From Amaricoccus solimangrovi (GTDB lineage: Bacteria > Pseudomonadota > Alphaproteobacteria > Rhodobacterales > Rhodobacteraceae), in assembly GCF_006385685.1 (NCBI RefSeq), contig NZ_VFRP01000014.1, positions 1 to 64,000 of the forward strand: a stretch of 64,000 nucleotides of DNA, written 5' to 3'. The stretch's first letter is position 1. Every line of letters begins with the position of its first letter. Both the position numbers and the translations under genes were made by a program. Under the pieces are notes generated by a model. The model was not told the DNA's origin and did not search any database. It saw nothing but the letters and a program-made list of their open reading frames with translations. This document shows, one piece after another, positions 36,668 through 45,591 of this stretch.

Positions 36668-36668
<1 letters not shown>

Positions 36669-38149
36669 TGCCGGACGGGCCGGACATCGTCATCATCGGC
36701 TCCGGCATCGGCGGGGCCACCGTGGCCGCGGCGCTGGCGCCGAGCGGGCGGCGGATCGTGATCCTCGAACGGGGCGAGCGGCTCGCGGATTGTCCCGAGG
36801 CGCGCGACGAGGCGGCGATCTTCGCGCGCGGGCATTTCCGTCCGGTGGAGACCTGGCACACGCCGGAGGGTGAGGCGTTCAACCCCGGAAATTACTACTA
36901 CGTCGGCGGCAATTCGAAGCTTTACGGCGCGGTGCTGATCCGCTACCGCGCCGAGGATTTCCGGCCGATGCGCCATCTCGGCGGGACGACGCCCGGCTGG
37001 CCGGTCAGCTACGACGAATTCGAGCCGTGGTATCAGCGTGCCGAGCAGATGTTCCGCGTGCGGGGCGACGCGGCGCAGGATCCGACCGAGCCGCGCCATT
37101 CGGGCGCCTATCCCTTCCCGCCGGTGCCCGACGAGCCGGACATCTCCGACACGCGCGCGCGGCTGAGGCGCGCCGGGGTGACGCCCTCGCCGCTGCCGCT
37201 CGGGGTGGAGATCGAGGGCTGGCTCCGGCGCGCACCGACGCCCTGGGACGCCTTCCCCGACACGACGGGCGCGAAATGCGACGCGGAGAGCGTCGGGATC
37301 GCGGCGGCGCTCGCCCATCCGAACGTGACGCTCGAGACCGGCGCGCGGGTGACGCGGCTCGCCGCGGACGGCTCGGGGCGCGTGGTGGCGGTGGAGTACG
37401 AGCAGGGCGGGGTCGCGAAGCGGCTCGCGCCGGGGCTCGTCATCCTGAGCGCGGGCGCGGTCAATTCGGCGGTGCTCCTGCTCCGCTCGGGGCTCGCGAA
37501 CCGGTCGGATCAGGTGGGGCGGAACTTCATGAACCACAACTGCTCGGCGGTGCTGGCGATACACCCGTTCCGGCGCAACCGGGCGGTCTATCAGAAGACC
37601 TTCCTCGTCAATGACTTCTATCTCACCGGAGGCCCGGACGGCGCGCCGCTCGGCAACATCCAGCTGCTCGGCAAGATCTCCGGGCCGATCCTCGCGGCGG
37701 CCGCCGGCCTGCCCCGGCCGGTCGCGCACTGGATCGCCGCCCACGCGGTGGACTTCTACGCGATGAGCGAGGACCTGCCGCATCCCGACAGCCGCGTGAG
37801 CGTGGAGGGCGAGCGGATCGTCTTCGACTGGCGCCGCTCGAACTGGGAGGCGCACGAGGCGCTGGTGGCGAAGCTCAAGGCCCTGCTGCGGCGCGCGGGT
37901 TTCCCGATCGTGCTCGCGAAACCGTTCGACCGCCGCACGCCCTCGCATCAGTGCGGCACGGCGAAGATGGGGACGGATCCCGCGTCGAGCGTGGTCGACA
38001 CCTATTGCCGGACGCACGACCACCCGAACCTCTTCGTGGTGGACGCGAGCTTCCTGCCGACCTCGGCGGCGGTCAATCCCGCGCTCACCATCGCCGCGCA
38101 GGCGCTGCGCGTGGGCGATCACATCATCTCGAAGGATCTCGCGGCATGA
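36668..38149 (+). CDS. GMC family FAD-dependent oxidoreductase
   Basis: This 493-residue flavoenzyme starts with the FAD motif IVIIGSGIGGATVA. PGNYYYVGGNSKLYGA is the FAD-attachment loop, and the C-terminal catalytic region has TPSHQCGTAKMG and AVNPALTIAAQAL. It lacks a signal peptide. GMC enzymes of this branch oxidise sugar or polyol hydroxyls and pass electrons to a carrier or quinone. I chose the ATG at 36668 (TGATG overlap) over the GTG one codon earlier. It is coupled by ATGA to a second GMC gene. Confidence 0.87.
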
Positions 38150-39750
38150 GCGGCGAAGGCTACGATTTCGTCATCGTCGGCGGCGGCTCGGCCGGCTGCG
38201 TGCTCGCGGCGCGGCTGTCGGAGGATCCGGCTGCGAAGGTACTGCTGCTCGAAGCGGGGGGCACGGACCGGCATCCGTTCTACCACCTGCCGGCGGGTTT
38301 CGCGAAGATGACCAAGGGGATCGGCTCGTGGGGCTGGTCCACCGTGCCGCAGCGGCACATGAAGGACATGGTGATACGGTTCACCCAAGGAAAGGTGATC
38401 GGCGGCGGCTCGGCGATCAACGCGCAGATCTACACCCGCGGCAATGCGCTCGACTACGACGAGTGGCGACAGATGGGCTGCGACGGCTGGTCCTACGAGG
38501 AGGTGCTGCCGTATTTCCGCAAGGCCGAGGACAACGACACGCACGAGAACCGCTGGCATGGGAAGGGCGGGCCGCTCGGCGTCTCGAAACCGCGCGCGCC
38601 GCTGCCGATCTGCGAGGCCTGGTTCGCCGCCGCCGCCGAGCTTGGCATCCCGCGCAACGACGACATGGCGGGCGAGACGCAGGACGGCGTCGGCTACTAC
38701 CAGCTGACCCAGCGCGACGCGCGGCGGTCCTCGGCGGCGATGGCCTATCTCGCGCCGAACCGGGCGCGGAAGAACCTCACGGTGCGGACCGGCGCGCAGG
38801 TGAAACGGATCCTGGTGGAGAACGGGCGGGCCACCGGCGTCGAGATGATGGACGGCGCGCGGATCACGGCGGCGAGCGAGGTCATCCTCTCGTCGGGTGC
38901 GATCGGCTCGCCCCGGATGCTGATGCTCTCGGGGATCGGCCCGGCGGATCATCTGGCGGAGGTGGGAGTCCGTCCGGTGTTCGACCAGCCCGGGGTGGGG
39001 TCGAACTTCCAGGACCATCTCGACCTCTTCGTGATCGCGGAGGTCACCGGCCCGCACACCTACGACCGTTACGCGAAGCCGCACTGGTCGGCGGTGGCGG
39101 GGCTCCAGTACCTGCTGACGAAGACGGGGCCGGTGGCGTCGAGCCTGTTCGAGACCGGCGGCTTCTGGTACGCGGAGAAGGACGCGCGCTCGCCCGACAT
39201 CCAGTTCCACCTCGGCCTCGGCTCGGGGATCGAGGCGGGGGTGGAGGCGATGCCGAACGGCGGCGTCACGCTCAACTCCGCCTATCTCCGCCCCCGCTCG
39301 CGCGGCACGATCCGGCTCGCCTCCGCCGATCCGGCCGCGGCGCCGCTCATCGATCCGAACTACTGGGAGGATCCGCACGACCGGGAAATGTCGATCCGCG
39401 GGCTCAGGCTCGCGCAGGAGATCATGCGCGGCGAGCCGTTGAAACCCTATGTCCTCGCCGAGCGCCTGCCGGGGCCGGGGGTGCGGAGCGACCAGGACTA
39501 TTTCGACTTCGCCTGCCGCCACGCCAAGACCGACCACCACCCGGCGGGCACCTGCCGCATGGGCTCGGACGCGGCGGCGGTGGTCGATCCCAGGCTCCGC
39601 TTCAACGGGATCGAACGGCTCCGCGTCGTCGACGCCTCGATCATGCCGCGGCTCGTTTCCTCCAACACCAACGCGCCCACGATCATGATCGCGGAGAAGG
39701 CCGCCGACATGATCCGCGCCGATCACCGGGGGGCGGGGAGGGCGGCGTGA
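38146..39750 (+). CDS. GMC oxidoreductase, choline/alcohol dehydrogenase-like
   Basis: This 534-residue GMC enzyme has FVIVGGGSAGCVLAARLSED, the second signature GKVIGGGSAINAQIYTRG and LSSGAIGSPRMLMLSGIGP. The catalytic His is in HHPAGTCRMG, and the C-terminal SSNTNAPTIMIAEKAADM carries the second active-site residue (Asn). It resembles BetA/AlkJ-like alcohol dehydrogenases more than its neighbour does. The two tandem GMC genes are different subfamilies, so they probably act on different hydroxyls or successive steps. Confidence 0.88.
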   Translation: MSGEGYDFVIVGGGSAGCVLAARLSEDPAAKVLLLEAGGTDRHPFYHLPAGFAKMTKGIGSWGWSTVPQRHMKDMVIRFTQGKVIGGGSAINAQIYTRGNALDYDEWRQMGCDGWSYEEVLPYFRKAEDNDTHENRWHGKGGPLGVSKPRAPLPICEAWFAAAAELGIPRNDDMAGETQDGVGYYQLTQRDARRSSAAMAYLAPNRARKNLTVRTGAQVKRILVENGRATGVEMMDGARITAASEVILSSGAIGSPRMLMLSGIGPADHLAEVGVRPVFDQPGVGSNFQDHLDLFVIAEVTGPHTYDRYAKPHWSAVAGLQYLLTKTGPVASSLFETGGFWYAEKDARSPDIQFHLGLGSGIEAGVEAMPNGGVTLNSAYLRPRSRGTIRLASADPAAAPLIDPNYWEDPHDREMSIRGLRLAQEIMRGEPLKPYVLAERLPGPGVRSDQDYFDFACRHAKTDHHPAGTCRMGSDAAAVVDPRLRFNGIERLRVVDASIMPRLVSSNTNAPTIMIAEKAADMIRADHRGAGRAA

Positions 39751-40760
39751 GCAGGAGGCCGACGATCGTGGACGTGGCGAGGGCGGCGGGCGTCTCGAAA
39801 TCCACCGTCTCGAACGTGCTCCAGAACAGCCCGCTGGTGAAGCCCGCGACGCGCAAACTGGTCGAGCAGGCGATGGGGGATCTCGGCTATGTCTACAACC
39901 GCTCGGCGGCGAACCTGCGCGGCGGCGACATCGGCCTGATCGGCCTCGTCATCAACGACCTGCGCAACCCGTTCTTCACCGAATTCGCCGCCAGCGCGCA
40001 GATGACCTTCGCCGAGCGCGGCTATGCGACCGTGATCGCCAATACCGACGAGAAGCCGGAGATCCAGGCCCAGGTCATCGCCTCGATGATCGAGCATGGC
40101 GTCTCGGGCTTCCTGATCTCGCCCGACTACGTGCCCGAGGAGGAAGGGCTCGAGACCATCCGCCGCGCCGGGATTCCCGCGATGCAGGTGCTGCGCCGGA
40201 TCGATCCCCGGACCGACGTCTTCCCCTTCGCCTCGCTCGACTACGCGACCGGCGGGCGGCTCGCGGCCGAGCATCTGCTGGGGCTGGGGCTGCGTCGGAT
40301 CGCCTTCGTCGGCGGGCTCGCGAACCGGCCGGTGACGGAGGAACGCATGTCGGGCTATCGCGCCGCGATGGCCGAGGCGGGGCTCGATACGGCGGCCTTC
40401 CACGGCCGGCCATCGCGCGCCTTCGGCCGCGACATGGCGCTCGCGCTTCGCGCGCGGCATCCGGAGATCGAAGGGGCGATCTGCTTCTCCGACCTCGTGG
40501 CGCTCGGGATGCTCGCGGGCTTCGCCGAGGCGGGGACGCGGGTCGGGACCGACTTCCGCCTCGTCGGCTTCGACGACATCGAGGAATGCGCGCTGACCTG
40601 GCCCCGGCTTTCCTCGGTGCGCTGCGATGTGGCGCGCTTCGGGCGCGAATCCGCCGAGGCGATGCTGGCCTGGCTCGAGGAAGGCCGGCAGCCGCCGCCG
40701 ATGCGCCGCGCGCCGGTCGAACTGGTGGCGCGGCATTCGAGCCTCGGGGTGCCGGGGTGA
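39747..40760 (+). CDS. LacI family transcriptional regulator
   Basis: This 337-residue repressor starts with GTG in a GTGA overlap with the GMC stop. The HTH TIVDVARAAGVSKSTVSNVL (about residues 5-24), the hinge NRSAANLRGG and effector-domain motifs VGFDDIEECALTWPRLSSV are intact. It is inside the operon, with no operator-like site close by. The tandem LacI-type sites at 27239-27285, at the head of the array, are therefore its best candidate target (inference). Confidence 0.9.
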   Translation: MSRRPTIVDVARAAGVSKSTVSNVLQNSPLVKPATRKLVEQAMGDLGYVYNRSAANLRGGDIGLIGLVINDLRNPFFTEFAASAQMTFAERGYATVIANTDEKPEIQAQVIASMIEHGVSGFLISPDYVPEEEGLETIRRAGIPAMQVLRRIDPRTDVFPFASLDYATGGRLAAEHLLGLGLRRIAFVGGLANRPVTEERMSGYRAAMAEAGLDTAAFHGRPSRAFGRDMALALRARHPEIEGAICFSDLVALGMLAGFAEAGTRVGTDFRLVGFDDIEECALTWPRLSSVRCDVARFGRESAEAMLAWLEEGRQPPPMRRAPVELVARHSSLGVPG

Positions 40761-40780
40761 CAGGCAATGGAGCGACGGAA

Positions 40781-41197
40781 ATGCTGTCGAACACGCTGAT
40801 CCGCCGGATCGAATGGGGCGACTGCGACCCCGCCGGCATCGTCTTCAACCCGCGATTCTTCGCCTTCTTCGATCACGGCACCGCGATGCTGATCGAGGCC
40901 GCCGGCTGGCCGATGACGCGCGCCGTGGCGGAATTCGGACCGATCGGCTGGCCGCTGGTCGCGACCCGCGCCACCTTCAGCGCGCCCTGCGCGACCGGCG
41001 AGGACGTGACCATCACCACCCGCGTCGTCGAGGCGCGCAACTCGAGCTTCGACATCCACCACCTGCTTGCGAAGGACGGCGAGACCCGCGTCGAAGGGTT
41101 CGAGACCCGGGTCTGGACGCTGCGTGACGCCGCGACCGGCCGGCTACGCGCCGCGCCGCTGCCCGCGCCGCTTCGCGCGCGCTTCCTGAGCCAGTAG
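40781..41197 (+). CDS. Acyl-CoA thioesterase, 4-hydroxybenzoyl-CoA thioesterase family
   Basis: This 138-residue hot-dog-fold protein has the YbgC/4HBT active-site segment EWGDCDPAGIVFNPRFFAF, with the catalytic Asp in CDPAGIV. It hydrolyses an acyl- or aroyl-CoA ester. GGAG lies 8 nt before the ATG at 40781; a GTG at 40757 overlapping the LacI stop is a weaker alternative. Together with the CoA-transferase and hydratase earlier in the array, it supports a pathway with CoA-thioester intermediates. Confidence 0.84.
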   Translation: MLSNTLIRRIEWGDCDPAGIVFNPRFFAFFDHGTAMLIEAAGWPMTRAVAEFGPIGWPLVATRATFSAPCATGEDVTITTRVVEARNSSFDIHHLLAKDGETRVEGFETRVWTLRDAATGRLRAAPLPAPLRARFLSQ

Positions 41198-41209
41198 AGG
41201 AACCGTCCG

Positions 41210-43288
41210 ATGAGCGTGAACGTCCCCGAAGCCATCCTCGACGCGCTCACCGACGTCGAGATGCCCCGGCTGCCGCCCGAGCGTGGCGCAACGGAGACGA
41301 TGCGCGTCGGCGGCTGGGACATCCCCGTCCACCGCCACGGCTGCGTCGTGGTCGGGAGCGGCGCCGCCGGGCTCCGCGCGGCGGTGGAGCTCCGGCGGCG
41401 CGGCTGCGACGTCGCGGTGGTGAGCCAGAGCGCATGGGGTGGTACCTCAGCCTGCTCGGGATCGGACAAGCAGACGCTGCACACCGCGAATACCGCCGAT
41501 CGCGGCGACGACCTGAAGGCGATGGCCCGCGCGATCCGCGCCGGGGGCGCGATGGACGCCGACACGGCCTATGTCGAGGCGGTGGGCTCGGCGCGGGCGA
41601 TGGCTTCGCTCCAGTACCTCGGCCTGCCGCTGCCGCAGGACCGTTTCGGCGGCACACTCCGCTATCAGACCGACCACGACGAGGTCGGGCGCGCGACGAG
41701 CTGCGGCCCGCGCACCTCGCGCCTGATGGTGAAGGTGCTGGCCGAGGAGGCGATCCGGCTCGGCATCCCGCTCCTGAACCAGACCACCGCCGTCCGGATC
41801 CTGACCGCCGGATCCGGCGCCGCGCGCCACGCGCTCGGCATCCTCGCGATCCGCCCCCGGCATCGGAGCGAGGCCAATCCGCTCGGCCTCGTCCTCTTGG
41901 AGTGCGCCGCGCTGGTCCTCGCCGCCGGGGGGCCCGGGGAGCTCTACCGCGACAGCGTCTATCCGAACGGCTGCTTCGGCTCGCTCGGGCTGGCGCTCGA
42001 GGCCGGGATCGACCTCGTGAACCTGACCGAGAGCCAGTTCGGCATCGGCACGCGGCGCGAGGGCTTCCCCTGGAACCTCTCGGGCACCTATGTCCAGGCG
42101 CTGCCGCATATCTACTCGCTCGACCAGAGCGGCGCGGAGCATCACTTCCTCGCCGACTACTACCGGAGCACGCGCGAGCTCGCCTCGAACGTGTTCCGCA
42201 AGGGCTATCAATGGCCGTTCCACGCGACGCGGATGCTCGACTTCGGCTCGAGCCTCGTCGATCTGGCGATCCACCGCGAGACCTCCGCCGGGCGGCGGGT
42301 GTTCATGGACTTCAACCGGAACCCGCTCCCGGTGCCCGGAAGCGCGCCCTTCGGGCTCGATGATCTCGACGAGGATGCGCGGAGCTATCTCGCGACGGCG
42401 GGGGCGACCCAGGCGCTGCCGATCGAGCGGCTGCGCCACATGAACCCGCTCGCGATCGAACTCTACCGCCGCTACAAGATCGACATCGCCGCCGAGCCGC
42501 TCGAATTCGCGGTGAACAACCAGCACATGAACGGCGGAATCGCGGTCGACACCTGGGGGCGGACCAGCCTCGCGGGCTGCTACGCGGTCGGCGAGGCGGC
42601 GGGCACGCATGGCGTGACCCGGCCCGGCGGCGCGGCGCTGAACGCCGGCCAGGTCTTCGGCACGCGCGCGGCGGAGGACATCGCGGCGCGCGGTCTCGCC
42701 GCCCCGGCCGCCGGCGGGATCGCCGCCGCGGCGGAGGAGGGCGTCGCCGCGATCCGCGCCACGCTCCGCCCCGAAAGCCCGCTCGGCCTCCCAAAAATAC
42801 GCGAAAGCGTGCAGGCCCGGATGAGCGAGCACGCCGGCATGATCTGCGATGGCCCCGGCGTCGCCTCCGCGCTCGCGGAGGCGCGCGCGCTCAACGCCGA
42901 GATCGAGGCGAGGGGCATCGCGTCCGGCCGCGCCGCCGAGGCGGCGCGCGCGCTGCAGTGGCGGCAGATGGCGCTCGCCTCCGAGGCGGTGCTGGCCGCG
43001 CTCGATCACTTCATCGCCCAGGGCGGCGGCAGCCGGGGCGCGCGCGCGATCATCGCCGCAGATGGCGAGGCGGTGCCGCGCGGGCGCGCGGGCGCGCTCG
43101 AAGACTACCGCTTCCGGACCGAGCGCGCCGCGCAGCGCGGCGAGCAGATCCATCTGCGGCGCGAGGATGGGGCGATCCGGATCACGACACGGCCCAACCG
43201 TCCTTTCGACGAGGATGCGAAATCCTTCTTCGAACGCGACTGGCCCGACTGGCTGACCGGGCGGATCTACGAGCCAGGAGGCGGGTGA
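41210..43288 (+). CDS. Fumarate-reductase/succinate-dehydrogenase-like flavoprotein
   Basis: This 692-residue protein has the FAD motif GCVVVGSGAAGLRAAVELRRRG near residue 44, then SAWGGTSACSGSDKQTL. The conserved end of the FAD domain is GIAVDTWGRTSLAGCYAVGE, followed by GVTRPGGAALNAGQVFGTRAAED. The C-terminal helical domain is present. The family includes SdhA, FrdA, AspO and adenylylsulfate reductase. No iron-sulphur or membrane partner gene is adjacent, so it is probably a soluble dehydrogenase acting on a C-C or C-N bond. It is the last gene of the array. Confidence 0.82.
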   Translation: MSVNVPEAILDALTDVEMPRLPPERGATETMRVGGWDIPVHRHGCVVVGSGAAGLRAAVELRRRGCDVAVVSQSAWGGTSACSGSDKQTLHTANTADRGDDLKAMARAIRAGGAMDADTAYVEAVGSARAMASLQYLGLPLPQDRFGGTLRYQTDHDEVGRATSCGPRTSRLMVKVLAEEAIRLGIPLLNQTTAVRILTAGSGAARHALGILAIRPRHRSEANPLGLVLLECAALVLAAGGPGELYRDSVYPNGCFGSLGLALEAGIDLVNLTESQFGIGTRREGFPWNLSGTYVQALPHIYSLDQSGAEHHFLADYYRSTRELASNVFRKGYQWPFHATRMLDFGSSLVDLAIHRETSAGRRVFMDFNRNPLPVPGSAPFGLDDLDEDARSYLATAGATQALPIERLRHMNPLAIELYRRYKIDIAAEPLEFAVNNQHMNGGIAVDTWGRTSLAGCYAVGEAAGTHGVTRPGGAALNAGQVFGTRAAEDIAARGLAAPAAGGIAAAAEEGVAAIRATLRPESPLGLPKIRESVQARMSEHAGMICDGPGVASALAEARALNAEIEARGIASGRAAEAARALQWRQMALASEAVLAALDHFIAQGGGSRGARAIIAADGEAVPRGRAGALEDYRFRTERAAQRGEQIHLRREDGAIRITTRPNRPFDEDAKSFFERDWPDWLTGRIYEPGGG

Positions 43289-43297
43289 GAAGGCGTC

Positions 43298-44950
43298 TCA
43301 GCCGATCTCCCCCCGGCGCGCCAGCGCCTTGATCCGCTCCGCGATGCGCAGGGAATTCGCGACGATGGTCAGCGACGGGTTGACCCCGCCGCCGGTCGGA
43401 AAGAGCGAGCCGTCGCAGACGAAGAGATTGTCGATGTCCCAGCTTCGCCCGTCGGCGTTCACGACGCTCGACGCCGGATCCACGCCCATCCGGCAACCGC
43501 CCATCAGATGCGCGGTATCGGCGGTCTCGTAGAGGTCGCGGCCGCCCGCGGCGTCGAGCACCGCGCGCATGAAGCGCTGCGCGTGGGTGAAGAGCCGGCG
43601 GTCGTTGTCGCAGTAGCCGAAGGTGACCTTCGGCACCGGCAGGCCGAGCGCGTCGGTCTCTTCGGAAAGCTCGACCCGGTTCTCGTCCCGCGCCTGCGTC
43701 TCGCCGACGATCTTGAGCCCCGCCATGTGATTGTAATGGCCCATCCACCGCCGCAGCCGGTGGCCGAAGACCCCCTCGTTCGAGACGAGCGCGGTGGCGA
43801 AATCGGTCGGGAGCGGCCCCTGGCTCATGAAGGCGTAGCCGCCGTCGAAATCCTTGTCGTCGTCGTAGTTCCAGCGTTCGCAGACCGCGAGCGAGGGCGG
43901 CCCCTTGTACCAGCGGATCTCCTCCTCCATCACGCCCCAGACCGCGTGGTTCGAATGGACCATCAGATTGGTCCCGACGAGCCCGCTCGAATTGGCCAGG
44001 CCGTCCGGATGGGCCGGGCAGGCGGAATGGAGCAGGAGCCGCGGCGTCTCGATCGAATAGCCCGCGACGATGACCGCGCGCGCCTTCTGGAGGCGCCACG
44101 CGCCGCTCCGGTGATAGCGGACCCCCGTGACGCGGCCGTCGCGCCCGGTCTCGATCCGCCCCACCATCGCGAGGTCGCGGATCTCCGCCCCGGCCGCGAG
44201 CGCGCGCGGCACGAAGGTCACCAGCATCGACTGTTTCGCATTGGTCGCGCAGCCGATCTTGCAGAAGCCGCGGTAGACGCAGGGATGGGCGAGGCCGCGC
44301 GGCGCCGAGAGGCTCGCCGTCGGCGTCGGCGCCCAGGCGGTGCCAAGCGCCTCGCAGCCGCGCGCGAGCACCAGCGCCGAGGCCGAAAGCTCGTGCTCGC
44401 GGTAGGGATACCGCCCCCGCGGCGGCCCCCAGGGGTAGCGGACCGGCCCGGCGATCTTCATCGCGTCCTCGGCGAGGTCGTAATAGTGCCACATCTCGCG
44501 CCAGTCGACCGGCCAGTCATGGCCGTAGCCGAGCAGGCTCCGGGCCTTGAACCATTCGGGGCGCCAGCGCAGCGCGACCATCTGGAAATGCACCGTGGTG
44601 CCCCCGACCGCCTTGCCCGAGTTGTTGGAGCCGAATTCGAGCGGATCGGCGCCGCCCGAGATCCGTTCGTCGAGCCAGTAGAGCTTTTCCTGCTCCCGCT
44701 CGTCGGAGGCGAAATCCTCGAGCGGCCGGTAGAAGGCTCCCGCGTCGAAGGCGACGACCGAATGCCCCGCCTCGGCGAGCCGCGCGGCGAGCACCGAGCC
44801 GCCGCAGCCGGTGCCGACGATCGCGAAATCGACCGGCTCGTTCTCGGAATACCGCCGCATCGGCACCCAGCCCCCCGGGCGGAACACGTCGGGAGCGCGG
44901 CCCTCCGCCGCGCGGGGCCGGGTCTCGGCGTCGGAGACGACGGCGCTCAT
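43298..44950 (-). CDS. GMC oxidoreductase, gluconate 2-dehydrogenase large-subunit-like
   Basis: This 550-residue flavoprotein has FAIVGTGCGGSVLAARLAEAG (FAD) at about residues 41-61 and GKAVGGTTVHFQMVALR. The C-terminal catalytic segments are HLMGGCRMG and PTGGGVNPSLTIVANSL. The short Cys-containing YRGFCKIGCATNAK is typical of gluconate-2-dehydrogenase/sorbitol-dehydrogenase-type GMC proteins. It has no recognisable Tat signal; its partner would normally supply it but also lacks one. It overlaps the subunit-3 gene (ATGA). The frame continues upstream to 45538 only as shadow. Confidence 0.87.
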   Translation of the reverse strand: MSAVVSDAETRPRAAEGRAPDVFRPGGWVPMRRYSENEPVDFAIVGTGCGGSVLAARLAEAGHSVVAFDAGAFYRPLEDFASDEREQEKLYWLDERISGGADPLEFGSNNSGKAVGGTTVHFQMVALRWRPEWFKARSLLGYGHDWPVDWREMWHYYDLAEDAMKIAGPVRYPWGPPRGRYPYREHELSASALVLARGCEALGTAWAPTPTASLSAPRGLAHPCVYRGFCKIGCATNAKQSMLVTFVPRALAAGAEIRDLAMVGRIETGRDGRVTGVRYHRSGAWRLQKARAVIVAGYSIETPRLLLHSACPAHPDGLANSSGLVGTNLMVHSNHAVWGVMEEEIRWYKGPPSLAVCERWNYDDDKDFDGGYAFMSQGPLPTDFATALVSNEGVFGHRLRRWMGHYNHMAGLKIVGETQARDENRVELSEETDALGLPVPKVTFGYCDNDRRLFTHAQRFMRAVLDAAGGRDLYETADTAHLMGGCRMGVDPASSVVNADGRSWDIDNLFVCDGSLFPTGGGVNPSLTIVANSLRIAERIKALARRGEIG

Positions 44951-45591
44951 GGGGCGCCTTCCAGCGCCTGGGGCGGCCGGACCTCCTCCGCCTCCCACGG
45001 ATCGCGCATGTCGGGGCCGAGCCGGACGTAGCCGCGCGGCGCGGCGGGGCCGCCGAAGCCGATCTCGTTCCAGGCGAGGGGATGGGCGTAATAGATCTTC
45101 ACCGCCTCCTTGAGCAGCACGTGGCGGAAGAAACGCCGCGGGTGGAGGCCTTCCCAGGCCGCGGGATCGGTCTCGCCCGCGTCGATGGCGGCGAGCAGCG
45201 CGTGGCGCTCCTCCGCCGTCAGCGTCTCGAAGGACCGGCCATGCCGCCGTTCCGCCTCCGCCGCGATCGCGGCGAGCCCGCGCCGCCAGGCCTCGCGCGG
45301 GGGCGGCGCGTCGGCGTAGCGGGTGCCGCTTCCCTCGTTGTTCCACAGCATCGCATCGACGAAGGCCTCGACCGGGATCCGCGCCGCCTCGCTCCGCTCC
45401 GGCTGCGGCAGGATCGTCTCGATCACCGAACGCAGCAGACGGTATTCCGCCTCGCCGAGGAACCGCCGGGGCGGCACGTTCTCCAGCCGGTCGGCGACCA
45501 CGCGCCGCGTCGCGTCGTTCCAGGACGGCCCATCCCATTTCGCGAGCACGTCGTAGCCGGGATAGGGTGTTTCGAAGGGTTTCTCGTCCAT
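44947..45591 (-). CDS. Gluconate 2-dehydrogenase subunit 3 family protein
   Basis: This 214-residue protein matches the small partner of membrane-bound GMC dehydrogenases. RFLGEAEYRLLRSVIETILPQ, AFVDAMLW and HPRRFFRHVLLKEAVKIYYAHP are family positions. In known complexes this subunit carries the Tat signal that exports the flavoprotein. Here the N-terminus (MDEKPFETPYPGYDVLAKWD) has neither twin-arginine nor hydrophobic segment, which suggests a cytoplasmic complex. It overlaps the large subunit by ATGA and the membrane protein gene by 1 nt (TGATG). Confidence 0.85.
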   Translation of the reverse strand: MDEKPFETPYPGYDVLAKWDGPSWNDATRRVVADRLENVPPRRFLGEAEYRLLRSVIETILPQPERSEAARIPVEAFVDAMLWNNEGSGTRYADAPPPREAWRRGLAAIAAEAERRHGRSFETLTAEERHALLAAIDAGETDPAAWEGLHPRRFFRHVLLKEAVKIYYAHPLAWNEIGFGGPAAPRGYVRLGPDMRDPWEAEEVRPPQALEGAP